NCBI GenBank assembly: GCA_016713225.1
Contig: JADJPO010000011.1
Coordinates: 124,001 to 188,000, forward strand
Direction of reading: 5' to 3'
Length of the DNA stretch: 64,000 nucleotides
DNA from: Kineosporiaceae bacterium
GTDB taxonomy: Bacteria > Actinomycetota > Actinomycetes > Actinomycetales > Kineosporiaceae
The position numbers and the translations under genes were made by a program. Below, one piece after another: positions 49,361 through 57,539 of the stretch (its first letter is position 1; every line of letters begins with the position of its first letter). The notes below the pieces were generated by a model. It was given only the letters and a program-made list of their open reading frames with translations, was not told the DNA's origin and made no database searches.

Positions 49361-49807
49361 ATGTCGACCCGCCTCAACCCCTACCTCAGCTTCGGCGACA
49401 CCGCTCGGCAGGCCCTGGAGTTCTATCGCGACGTCCTCGGGGGTGAGTTGCACGTCACCACCTTCGAGGAGTTCGGCATGACCGACGGGGGCGTCGGAAA
49501 TCTGATCATGCACGCCCAACTGGAGACCGAGGCCGGCTACACCATCATGGGTGCCGACACCCCACCCGGCATGGAGCGCAGCGCCGGGTCGTCGATCACG
49601 GTCGCTCTCACCGGCGACGACGCCGAACAGTTGCGAGGCTATTGGGCCGGACTGTCCGAGGGCGCCAACGTGATCACCCCGCTGGAGAAGCAGATGTGGG
49701 GCGACGAGTACGGCATGTTCATCGACAAGTTCGGCGTCCCGTGGATGTTCAACATCGCCGTTCCCGCCGATCCCGAGGCCACCCCCACCGACACCCCCAC
49801 CCCCTGA
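49361..49807 (+). CDS. VOC family protein (PhnB-like)
   Basis: The 148-residue protein starts at ATG 49361 after AAGGAG. It has the PhnB/3-demethylubiquinone-like pattern LNPYLSFGDTARQALEFYRD then VLGGELHVTTFEEFG, and the end WGDEYGMFIDKFGVPWMFNI. Two beta-alpha-beta-beta-beta units are expected. The family includes small-molecule-binding and resistance proteins as well as enzymes; no activity can be assigned. The tail is a short Pro/Thr repeat. It diverges from the rhodanese gene across the palindrome. Confidence 0.87.
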   Translation: MSTRLNPYLSFGDTARQALEFYRDVLGGELHVTTFEEFGMTDGGVGNLIMHAQLETEAGYTIMGADTPPGMERSAGSSITVALTGDDAEQLRGYWAGLSEGANVITPLEKQMWGDEYGMFIDKFGVPWMFNIAVPADPEATPTDTPTP

Positions 49808-49828
49808 CACCCCTGATACCCCCCTGAC

Positions 49829-49933
49829 AAACCCGCTCATGCTCCGCGGGTGAACGCTCATGCTCCGCAGCTGACGCACCATGGCCGTCAGAACGGGAGC
49901 ATGACGCGTCACCCGCGGAGCATGAGCGGGTTT
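49829..49933. repeat. 25-bp-arm perfect hairpin with nested copy between convergent genes
   Basis: Arms 49829-49853 and 49909-49933 are exact reverse complements. Inside them is an imperfect second pair built on the same TCATGCTCCGC motif. The architecture resembles the hairpin at 16707-16805, but the sequence differs. It probably ends transcription of both the VOC gene and malG. Confidence 0.85.
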
Positions 49934-49948
49934 GGGCGGGGTGGTGGG

Positions 49949-50887
49949 TCAGCCCTTGACCGCGCCGGCGGTGATGCCACCGGCGATGAAGCGCTGCAGG
50001 TACTGGAACAGGATGACGACCGGTAGCGCGGTCAACAGTGCGCCGGCGGCGAACACGCCGAGGTTGTTCGATCGGTCCTGGTCGATCAGGCCGTAGAGCC
50101 CCACCGCGACGGTCTTGACCCGCTCTCCTCGCAGGAAGATCGAGGCCAACAGGAACTCGTTGATGGCTCCCACGAAGGCCAGCAGTCCGGTCACGGCGAT
50201 CACCGGCCGCACCAGCGGCAGGATGATCCGGAAGAACACCGTGGCATGACCCGCGCCGTCCACGGTGGCCGCCTCGTCCAGGTCCTTGGGAATCGAGTCG
50301 AAGAAGCCCTTGATCAGCCAGACCTGACCGAGCGCACCGCCGAACAGCACCAGCGTGTAGCCGAGCAGCGTGTTCAGGCCCATCCGCGGGATCACCTCGC
50401 CGATGGTGGTGAACATCGAGAAGATCGCGATCGCGGCCAGGAACTGCGGGAACATCTGGATCAGCAGCAGCGTGAGCAGGCCGCCGCGCCGTCCGGTGAA
50501 CCGGAAGCGCGAGAAGGCGTAGGCAGCCAGAGCGCTGCAGAACACCTGGACGACGGTGACCACGAAAGCCACCAGCAGACTGTTACCCAGCCAGCGCAGG
50601 TAGGGCCGGCCCGGGTCGGTCAGCAGCTTGTGGAAGTTCTCCAGGCTGAAGGACTTGGGGATCAACCCGGTCGCCACCACCGAGCCCAGTGGGTTGAATG
50701 CCGCGGAGATGATGTAGACCACGGGGAAGATCGCGAAGGCCACCGCGATCAGGCCCACGACGTGACGCCAGCCGACCTCGCGCCACCAGCGCAGGCCCTT
50801 CAGCTTCACCTCGGGCGCCAGCTCGGTACTGGGACGCGCCGCCCGGCTGACGGACCCGCGCGTCACGCTCTCGGTGCGATCGCTCAT
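49949..50887 (-). CDS. malG: Maltose/maltodextrin ABC transporter permease MalG
   Basis: The 312-residue permease has six TM helices after a soluble N-terminus. The EAA loop that docks the ATPase is seen as DEAATVDGAGHATVFFRIIL. Other MalG-like segments are FSLENFHKLLTDPGRPYLRW and LVLFGGALGQVWLIKGFFDS. It starts 2 bp after malF, and the order malE-malF-malG runs in one direction. It imports malto-oligosaccharides through the cytoplasmic membrane. No ATPase gene follows. Confidence 0.93.
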   Translation of the reverse strand: MSDRTESVTRGSVSRAARPSTELAPEVKLKGLRWWREVGWRHVVGLIAVAFAIFPVVYIISAAFNPLGSVVATGLIPKSFSLENFHKLLTDPGRPYLRWLGNSLLVAFVVTVVQVFCSALAAYAFSRFRFTGRRGGLLTLLLIQMFPQFLAAIAIFSMFTTIGEVIPRMGLNTLLGYTLVLFGGALGQVWLIKGFFDSIPKDLDEAATVDGAGHATVFFRIILPLVRPVIAVTGLLAFVGAINEFLLASIFLRGERVKTVAVGLYGLIDQDRSNNLGVFAAGALLTALPVVILFQYLQRFIAGGITAGAVKG

Positions 50888-50888
50888 G

Positions 50889-52499
50889 TCAGTTCACATC
50901 CTCGAGGGTGCGGGTGGCCCGGAACTGGATCGCGGCGATCACGCCGGTCAACACGAACAACAACACCGAGATCGCCGAGGCGAACCCGAGCTGGGCACCG
51001 CCCGCGCCGAAGGCCAGCCGGATGGTGTAGCTGATCAGGATGTCGGTGCCGCCTGCAGTGGGGTTGTCCGGGGCGAAGGGTGCCCCCTCGGTGAGCAGCT
51101 GGACGGCGTTGAAGTTGTTGAAGTTGAAGGCGAACGAGCTCACCAGCAACGGTGCCACGGTCACCAGCAACAGGGGAAACGTGATCTTGCGGAACTGGGT
51201 GAACCCGCTGGCCCCGTCGATCGCCGCCGCCTCCTTCAGATCCGCCGGGATCGCCTGCAGTGCCCCTGTACACACCAGGAACATGTAGGGGAACCCCATC
51301 CAGAGGTTGGTCACGATCACCGCGGTGCGCGCCCACCCGACGGAGGTGAACCAGCCGATGTCGAGCCCGGTCAGGCTGTTGATCAGGCCGAAGTCCTTGT
51401 TGAAGAAGCCCGACCAGACGAGCAACGAGATGAAGCCGGGGATGGCGTAGGGCAGCAGGAGCACCGACCGGTAGATCCGTTGGCCCTTGAGTCGGTCGTC
51501 GTTGAGCACCGTGGCGAGTACCAGACCGAGCAGGAAGCAGGTGCCGACGGACAACGTCGCGAAGGCAACGGTCCAGATGAAGATCCGGATGAAGTCCGCT
51601 CGGATGCGCGAATCCGTCAGTGCCCGTTGGTAGTTGTCCGCCCCCACGGTGGCCAGCCAGGACTGATCGGAGACCCGCTTGCCGTCGGCGGAGGTGAAGT
51701 ACTCGCGATCGCCGGACGTGACCGGCGTGTACGTCACCCCGGTCTGGGTGTCGGTGATCGTGTCGGTCGCTTCGTCGTACTTCAGCGTGGTGATGCCCTC
51801 GAACGCCTGGCGGATTCCCAGCGGTCGGATCGCGCCCTTCTCGGTCGGGACCGCGATCTCCTTGATCTTCGCGTTGGCGGCGTTGACCTGTTGCGGGGTG
51901 AGGATGGTGTAACCCGGCGCCGAGGTCACGGCATTGTCGGTCACCGTGACGTCGCCTGCGGCCACGGTGTCCAGCCCCTCGGACGTACCCCGCGAGATGC
52001 TGTTGTCCTTCTGGTTCACCAGGAACAGCGTGAACGGCCCGTCGGTGACCGACGCCTGAGTGGCCACGGTCATGGTGTACCGCGGCGCGTCGGGCGTCTG
52101 GGTGACCGAGGAGGCGATGATCTGGGTGATCGTCTCCGGCTTGGACTGCCGGGTCCCGTCACCGAAGTTCGTGGTCGAGGCCTTGGCCGTCATCACCACC
52201 GGATAGACCACGAACAGGAACAGCAGCAGGGTGCCGGGCAGGATGTACTTGGCCGGCAACCGGCCCTTCCCGAGGTAGGCGAACAGGGCCAGCGCAGCGA
52301 TGATCCAGACGATGGCCAGGAAGGCCCAGCGTTCCTGGCCGAGCAGCGTGGGTGTGATGGTGCCGGCGAGGCCGAGCACGAGGCCCAGACCGATCACCTT
52401 GGCCAGCACGGCGGTCGTGGTACCGGCCGGACGGTTCGCGGGGCGGTGCTGGTCGGGTTCGGCCGGAGTCGGCCGGGTCGGAGTTGTCGTTGCCACCAT
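50889..52499 (-). CDS. malF: Maltose/maltodextrin ABC transporter permease MalF
   Basis: ATG 52499 has a GGGAGC ribosome-binding site and gives 536 residues. It has about eight TM helices and a large external loop of roughly 170 residues between TM3 and TM4 (about 115-290), which is the MalF-type P2 loop that contacts the binding protein. The EAA motif is LKEAAAIDGASGFTQFRKIT. Such a long P2 loop is unusual for actinobacterial sugar permeases, most of which are near 300 residues. It pairs with MalG. Confidence 0.92.
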   Translation of the reverse strand: MVATTTPTRPTPAEPDQHRPANRPAGTTTAVLAKVIGLGLVLGLAGTITPTLLGQERWAFLAIVWIIAALALFAYLGKGRLPAKYILPGTLLLFLFVVYPVVMTAKASTTNFGDGTRQSKPETITQIIASSVTQTPDAPRYTMTVATQASVTDGPFTLFLVNQKDNSISRGTSEGLDTVAAGDVTVTDNAVTSAPGYTILTPQQVNAANAKIKEIAVPTEKGAIRPLGIRQAFEGITTLKYDEATDTITDTQTGVTYTPVTSGDREYFTSADGKRVSDQSWLATVGADNYQRALTDSRIRADFIRIFIWTVAFATLSVGTCFLLGLVLATVLNDDRLKGQRIYRSVLLLPYAIPGFISLLVWSGFFNKDFGLINSLTGLDIGWFTSVGWARTAVIVTNLWMGFPYMFLVCTGALQAIPADLKEAAAIDGASGFTQFRKITFPLLLVTVAPLLVSSFAFNFNNFNAVQLLTEGAPFAPDNPTAGGTDILISYTIRLAFGAGGAQLGFASAISVLLFVLTGVIAAIQFRATRTLEDVN

Positions 52500-52591
52500 G
52501 CGCTCCCGGTTCGTCGAGGCATCGAGGGGTGGAGCCACTGCGGGGCCGGCAATCCGTGTCTACCGGCCCCGCAGCGACGAACTGAGGCTCG

Positions 52592-53899
52592 CTAGCCGAT
52601 CTTGGCCGCGATCGCCTTGCCGGTGGCGGTCATCGTGGTCGTCGGATCAGCGCCGCCGATGATGGCCGAATAGGCCTTGCCCAGCGGCTCCCAGACCTCC
52701 TGCATGGCCGGGATGGCCGGCATCGGGTCACCGCCCTTGGCGGCCTCGACGAACACCTTCACGTCGGGGCTGTCGGCACCGACCTTGGCCGCCACCGAGT
52801 TCATCGCCGGCGGGATCTTGGCGCCGTCGTACATCGACTGCATGGCGGCCTCGGTGTTCATGGCGTTGGCCACGAACTCCTGCGCGAAGGCCTGGTTCTT
52901 GCCCTTGGAGGCGACGTAGAAGCCCTGGACGCCGGAGAACGGCTTGGCCGGCTTCTGACCGGCGAACCCGGGAACCGGCGAGATGGCGTACTTCATGCCG
53001 GACTTCTTGATGTCCGGCAGCGCCCACGGACCGGAGACCAGGTAGGCGGCCTTTCCACTGGCGAACAGCGCGATCGAGTTGTCACCGCTGATCGAACGGC
53101 GCAACACCTTGCTGCCCTTCTCACCGAGCTCGTAGATCTTCTTGGCGGCCGCGATGGAGCCCGGCTTGCCGACGCCGAGGTCCTTCGGGTCGTAGTCGCC
53201 CGCCGAGGTGCTGCCGAACAGATAGCCGCCCATGGAGGTCATGACCGGCTCCATGTGGTAGGCGTCGCCGTTGTCGCCCTGCTGCAGGTTGAGTGCGGAC
53301 TCGACCTTGCCGGCCTTGACCGCTGCCTGCCCGACCGTGATGGCCTCGTCGAGCGTCTTGGGCTCGTTCGGGGCAACGGCCGTGTTGCGGTAGAGGGCAA
53401 TCGCCTCGAAGCCGTACGGCAACGCGTAGAGCTTGCTCTGATAGGTCGTCGCCTTGACCGCGATCGGCGCGTAGCCGGACAGCTTGTCGGCACCGATCTG
53501 CAGCGGCGCGATGGCCCCGTTCTGCACCAGGTTGCCGATCCAGTCGTGGGCACCGGTGAACACATCGGGACCGTTGCCGGCGGCATTGGCGGTGACGAAG
53601 TTGGCCTGCAGGTCGGCGGAGATGACCTGGACGTCGACCGTGATGCCGTTGTCGGCCGCGAACTTCGCGGCGATGGGCTTGACGCCGGGAGCCTTCAGCT
53701 CGTCGGTCCAGATCACCAGGTCCGCATTGCTGCGAACCGGGGCGGCACTACCCGAGGGACTGGCCGCCGGCGCGGACGCCGACGCGCTGGCATCCGGGGC
53801 CGAGCTCGACGCACTGGGGGTGGTCGAGCCACCGCCACACGCCGTGGTGAGCAGAGTGGCGCCGGCCAGAACGGCCAGCACCCGGGGGGACATACGCAT
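52592..53899 (-). CDS. malE: Maltose/maltodextrin-binding lipoprotein MalE
   Basis: The 435-residue protein has a lipobox (LLTTACGGG, Cys21), an Ala/Ser linker and a type 1 solute-binding fold: LVIWTDELKAPGVKPIAAKF, PDVFTGAHDWIGNLVQNG, LPYGFEAIALYRN, AYLVSGPWALPDIKKSGM and GVQGFYVASKGK. These match MalE-like proteins. A GGGAGC ribosome-binding site precedes ATG 53899. The upstream region carries repeats of GCAAGT that form the operator of the divergent LacI regulator. Confidence 0.93.
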   Translation of the reverse strand: MRMSPRVLAVLAGATLLTTACGGGSTTPSASSSAPDASASASAPAASPSGSAAPVRSNADLVIWTDELKAPGVKPIAAKFAADNGITVDVQVISADLQANFVTANAAGNGPDVFTGAHDWIGNLVQNGAIAPLQIGADKLSGYAPIAVKATTYQSKLYALPYGFEAIALYRNTAVAPNEPKTLDEAITVGQAAVKAGKVESALNLQQGDNGDAYHMEPVMTSMGGYLFGSTSAGDYDPKDLGVGKPGSIAAAKKIYELGEKGSKVLRRSISGDNSIALFASGKAAYLVSGPWALPDIKKSGMKYAISPVPGFAGQKPAKPFSGVQGFYVASKGKNQAFAQEFVANAMNTEAAMQSMYDGAKIPPAMNSVAAKVGADSPDVKVFVEAAKGGDPMPAIPAMQEVWEPLGKAYSAIIGGADPTTTMTATGKAIAAKIG

Positions 53900-54005
53900 G
53901 GTGCTCCCTAGTCTCGGAGGTACGAGCCACGAGGACTACACAGCGTGACGACGGGTTTCCCGTGGCCAATCTGGACGCTAGCAAGGGCTGCAAGTTGCGG
54001 GAAGT

Positions 54006-54022
54006 ACTTGCGTGATACTTGC
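54006..54022. promoter_or_regulatory. LacI-family operator (malE / regulator side)
   Basis: ACTTGCGTGATACTTGC lies between malE and the LacI regulator. The reverse complement of GCAAGTTTCACGCAAGT, before the amylase gene at 55160-55176, matches it at 16 of 17 positions. Extra half-sites (TTGCAA, AACTTGCAG) flank it. A TAGCGT hexamer nearby at 53977-53982 (minus strand, reads GCTAGCGT) could be the malE -10 element. Confidence 0.78.
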
Positions 54023-54082
54023 TTGCAACGATCGGGTAACGCGATGGACTCACGGGACCGGGACGGCGCATACCATGCCTGC

Positions 54083-55144
54083 ATGCGGGTGCGTCTGAGT
54101 GACATCGCGGCGCGTGCCAAGGTCAGTGAGGCGACAGTCAGCCGGGTGCTCAACGACAAGCCCGGGGTCTCGGCGGACAATCGGCGGGCGATCCTGGCGA
54201 CGATGGAGCGCCTCGGGTACGAACGCCCGACCCGGATGCGCGCCAAGCGCGCCGGCCTGATCGGGCTGATCGTGCCCGAGTTGGACAACCCGGTGTTCCC
54301 CAGCTTCGCGCAACGGATCGAGAGCGCCCTGGCTCACCACGGCTACACCCCGGTGCTGTGCTCACAGTCGCAGGGCGTGGTGCACGAGGACGAGTACGTG
54401 CGCATGCTGATCGACCGGCACGTCGCCGGCATCATCTTCGTCTCGGGCATCCACGCCAACAGCGATACCGACCCCCAGCGCTACGTCGCGCTGCGCGAGC
54501 AGGGCCTGCCGATCGTGTTGGTCAACGGCTACGTCCCCGGCGTCGACGCTCCCTTCCTGTCCAACGATGACGCGGCGACGATCGACCTCTCCGTGCAGCA
54601 TCTGAGCGAATTGGGCCACCGCCGCATCGGCCTGGCGATGGGACCCGAGCGGTACGTCCCGGTGCTGCGCAAGGTCGCCGCATTCGACCTTGCACTGCGC
54701 CGCCACGTCGACCCCACGCTCGGCCCGGCCGAGGTCCGTGATCTGGTGGAGCACTCCGTGTTCTCCGTCGACGGCGGGGCCGAGGCCACCGGCGCGCTGA
54801 TCGAGCGAGGCGTCACGGCCGTGATCTGCGGCAGCGATGTGATGGCCCTGGGCGCCTTCCGTGAAGCGCGGGCGCGAGGCCTCGACCTGCCGGGTGAGCT
54901 GTCGGTGGTCGGCAGCGACGGCATCCCGTACGCCGAGTACTTCGCCCCGGCCCTGACCACGGTTCGCTCCCCCATCGAGGACATGGCGGACGCCGCAGCG
55001 CAGGCCCTGCTGGCCGAGATCGCCGGACACCCCGCCCCGCGCGCGGAGTACATGTTCCGCCCACAACTCCTGGTGCGCTCCTCCACGGCCGCACCGGACG
55101 GCGTCCGACACCACAGCGCTGTCAGCCATCGGACCGCAAGGTGA
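54083..55144 (+). CDS. LacI-family transcriptional regulator of the maltodextrin genes
   Basis: The start is ATG 54083 (353 residues), where the HTH begins (VRLSDIAARAKVSEATVSRV then LNDKPGVSADNRRAIL). The frame upstream to 53945 is non-coding operator DNA. The periplasmic-binding-like domain shows LIGLIVPELDNPVFPSFAQR and ICGSDVMALGAFREARARG. It lies between malEFG and the amylase gene and is almost certainly their repressor, released by a maltodextrin. It may also regulate itself through the shared operator. Confidence 0.93.
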   Translation: MRVRLSDIAARAKVSEATVSRVLNDKPGVSADNRRAILATMERLGYERPTRMRAKRAGLIGLIVPELDNPVFPSFAQRIESALAHHGYTPVLCSQSQGVVHEDEYVRMLIDRHVAGIIFVSGIHANSDTDPQRYVALREQGLPIVLVNGYVPGVDAPFLSNDDAATIDLSVQHLSELGHRRIGLAMGPERYVPVLRKVAAFDLALRRHVDPTLGPAEVRDLVEHSVFSVDGGAEATGALIERGVTAVICGSDVMALGAFREARARGLDLPGELSVVGSDGIPYAEYFAPALTTVRSPIEDMADAAAQALLAEIAGHPAPRAEYMFRPQLLVRSSTAAPDGVRHHSAVSHRTAR

Positions 55145-55159
55145 GATCCCCTTACGAAC

Positions 55160-55176
55160 GCAAGTTTCACGCAAGT
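55160..55176. promoter_or_regulatory. LacI-family operator (amylase side)
   Basis: GCAAGTTTCACGCAAGT begins 16 bp after the regulator stop and ends about 87 bp before the amylase start. It is the reverse-strand counterpart of the site at 54006-54022. A TACGTT hexamer at about 55203 may be the -10 of the amylase promoter. Confidence 0.75.
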
Positions 55177-55263
55177 TGCTGGAGGATTCACCATCCTTGC
55201 CGCTACGTTTCGTAACCAACCGCCGTGCGATCGGCACGGCCACGACGTCGGGGCAGGACTCCC

Positions 55264-56643
55264 ATGGACGACCTCGATCGGTTTCAACCGCGCAGCCCGG
55301 TGACGCTGACCCACCCGGACTGGTGCCGGGATGCGGTCATCTATCAGCTGAACACCCGCCAGTTCACCCCCGAGGGCACCTTCCGGGCCGCCCAGGACCA
55401 CCTCGAACGCCTCGCCGACCTCGGCGTGGGCATCATCTGGCTGATGCCGGTGCACGAGATCGGCCGACAGCACCGCAAGGGCACGCTCGGCAGCCCGTAT
55501 GCGGTGCGCGACCACTACAGCGTCAATCCCGAGTTCGGTGACCTGGACGACCTGCGGTCGTTCGTCCGCGCCGCCCACGACCTCGGACTACGGGTGATCC
55601 TGGACTGGGTCGCCAACCACACCGCCTGGGACAACGTCCTGGTCACCGAGCACCCCGAGTGGTTCGATCGCGACCCGTTGGGTGAGCTGCGTTCGACACC
55701 CTGGTGGGACTGGGACGACGTCATCGACCTCGACTACTCCCGGCCCGAACTGCGCCGCTACATGACACAGGCCCTGGCGTACTGGGTGCGCGAGGTGGAC
55801 GTCGACGGGTTCCGCTGCGATGTCGCCGGCTACGTACCCACCGACTTCTGGGAGCACGCCCGCACCGAACTGGAGCGCATCAAGCCGGTGTTCCTGTTGG
55901 CGGAGTGGGAGTCCCGCGAGCTGCACCATGCCGCCTTCGACGCCACCTACGCCTGGACCTGGAACGTGACCATGCACCACATCGCCTCCGGCCGAGCCGA
56001 TGTCAAGGCGCTGCACATCTACTACTCGTGGAACGAGAAGGCCTTCCCGCGGCGGTCGATGCGCCTGATGTTCGTCAGCAACCACGACAAGAATGCCTGG
56101 GAGGGAACCGAGTACGAGCAATTCGGCGACGCGGTGGACGCCGCGATCGTGCTCTCGGTGATCGGCGAGGGGCTGCCGATGATCTACAGCGGCCAAGAGG
56201 CCGGAAACCCCCGCCGGCTGCCGTTCTTCGAACGCGACCCCATCGACTGGCAGCCTCATCGCATGGCCGAGGTGTATCGGCAACTCATCACATTGCGTCG
56301 GCGGTGCCCGGCGCTGTGGAACAGCGACTGGGGCGCGCGTATGCACTGGGTGCCCAGCACCGAGGGAACCCGGGTCCTGAGCTTCGTACGCGACAACGGC
56401 ACCCAGAAGGTCTTCGCCTGCCTGAACCTGTCCCCGCATCCCGTCGAGGTGAGCTTCTCGGGACTGCTGCATCTCGGCCATTACGAGGACGCCCTGCCGG
56501 GACTGTCGGCACCCGGCCCCGAGGTCCTGGCGGCCGACACCTCGGTCAGCCTGCCCCCCTGGGGTTATCGGGTCCTGCGCTCCGGGCCTTTGGTCGACCT
56601 CGACAGGACGTTGAGAACCGGTTCGCCCGGTATGTCGGCATAG
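55264..56643 (+). CDS. Cytosolic alpha-amylase family glycosyl hydrolase (GH13)
   Basis: The ATG at 55264 (MDDLDRFQPRS) gives 459 residues. The GH13 barrel has region I DWVANHT, region II DGFRCDVAGY with nucleophile Asp186, region III FLLAEWES with acid/base Glu214 and region IV FVSNHDKNAW with Asp275. No signal peptide is present, so it acts inside the cell on imported maltodextrins, like maltogenic amylases or cyclomaltodextrinases. The MalR-type operator before it and malEFG next door support this. It is followed after 35 bp by a membrane protein gene. Confidence 0.93.
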   Translation: MDDLDRFQPRSPVTLTHPDWCRDAVIYQLNTRQFTPEGTFRAAQDHLERLADLGVGIIWLMPVHEIGRQHRKGTLGSPYAVRDHYSVNPEFGDLDDLRSFVRAAHDLGLRVILDWVANHTAWDNVLVTEHPEWFDRDPLGELRSTPWWDWDDVIDLDYSRPELRRYMTQALAYWVREVDVDGFRCDVAGYVPTDFWEHARTELERIKPVFLLAEWESRELHHAAFDATYAWTWNVTMHHIASGRADVKALHIYYSWNEKAFPRRSMRLMFVSNHDKNAWEGTEYEQFGDAVDAAIVLSVIGEGLPMIYSGQEAGNPRRLPFFERDPIDWQPHRMAEVYRQLITLRRRCPALWNSDWGARMHWVPSTEGTRVLSFVRDNGTQKVFACLNLSPHPVEVSFSGLLHLGHYEDALPGLSAPGPEVLAADTSVSLPPWGYRVLRSGPLVDLDRTLRTGSPGMSA

Positions 56644-56678
56644 CGTGAGCAGCACAATCCAGGAAGGGAGCGCTCGTC

Positions 56679-57539
56679 ATGAGCGCCATCACGCATCGTC
56701 GCCTCGACCGTCAGCTACCTCGTGACAGCTCCCCCGCAACCGGGCACCACCCGCCGTTCGCCGTCGGCCTGATCCTGGCGGTCGTCGTCGCCGTCGGCAC
56801 TGCCGTGACGTTCTTCGATCAGAGCGTGCTGTTCGGCCCCGCCGTGATGAAGGGCTCGGTGAGAGGGACCGCGCTGGTGATGCTCGCGGTCGCCGTTCCC
56901 GTGCTGCTGGGCGCGATGTGGTTCACCCACCGCGGATCCGAACGAGCCGTGATCTGGTGGCTGGCCGCCACCGCCTACCTGCTCTACAACAGCGTCCTCA
57001 TCGTCTTCGCGACGCCCTTCAATGCGCTGTACCTGGTCTACGAGGGAATGCTCGGCCTGTCGATCGCGGGCGTCGTCCTGCTGCTGCGCGGGCTCGATGT
57101 CGCCGCAGTGGCCCGGCACCTCAATACGGCTGCGGCCCGGCCGATCGCGGCCTTCCTCGGGTTCATCGCCCTGGCCAACCTGCTGGCCTGGATGCGGCTG
57201 ATCGTGCCCGCGTTGGGCGAGTCCTCCCCGGAGTTCCTCGCCGGTACCGGGCTGATCACCAACCCGATCCACGATCAGGATCTGGCGTTCTGGATCCCTG
57301 CCGCCCTGATCATCGCCGTCTGGGCCTGGCAGCGCCGGCCGGTCGGTCTCGTGCTGGCCACCGCCTACCTGGGCTACTGGCTCCTCGAGAGCATCGGCGT
57401 GGCCAGCGATCAGTGGTTCGGCAGCACGGCCGATCCCTCCTCCACCGTTGCGGGGATGGGGGGCGCCTATCTGTTCGCCGGGCTCGCCGTGGTCACGATC
57501 GTGCCGCTCGTGGTGGCGTTCCGTCGTCCCCGCCGGTGA
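56679..57539 (+). CDS. Polytopic membrane protein of unknown function
   Basis: This 286-residue protein starts at ATG 56679 after AAGGGAG. It has about seven TM helices (VGLILAVVVAVGTAVTFFDQ, TALVMLAVAVPVLLGAMWF, VIWWLAATAYLLYNSVLIVF, LSIAGVVLLLRGL, and three more). A FFDQSVL motif follows TM1. I do not recognise a named family. It could be in the amylase transcript. Its end overlaps the convergent CoA-transferase gene by 47 bp. Confidence 0.72.
   Translation: MSAITHRRLDRQLPRDSSPATGHHPPFAVGLILAVVVAVGTAVTFFDQSVLFGPAVMKGSVRGTALVMLAVAVPVLLGAMWFTHRGSERAVIWWLAATAYLLYNSVLIVFATPFNALYLVYEGMLGLSIAGVVLLLRGLDVAAVARHLNTAAARPIAAFLGFIALANLLAWMRLIVPALGESSPEFLAGTGLITNPIHDQDLAFWIPAALIIAVWAWQRRPVGLVLATAYLGYWLLESIGVASDQWFGSTADPSSTVAGMGGAYLFAGLAVVTIVPLVVAFRRPRR

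Noticed and set aside
50874..52595. Plus-strand open frame of 573 codons opposite malF
   Set aside because: Shadow frame; malF has TM helices and an EAA motif, while the shadow is hydrophilic and repetitive.
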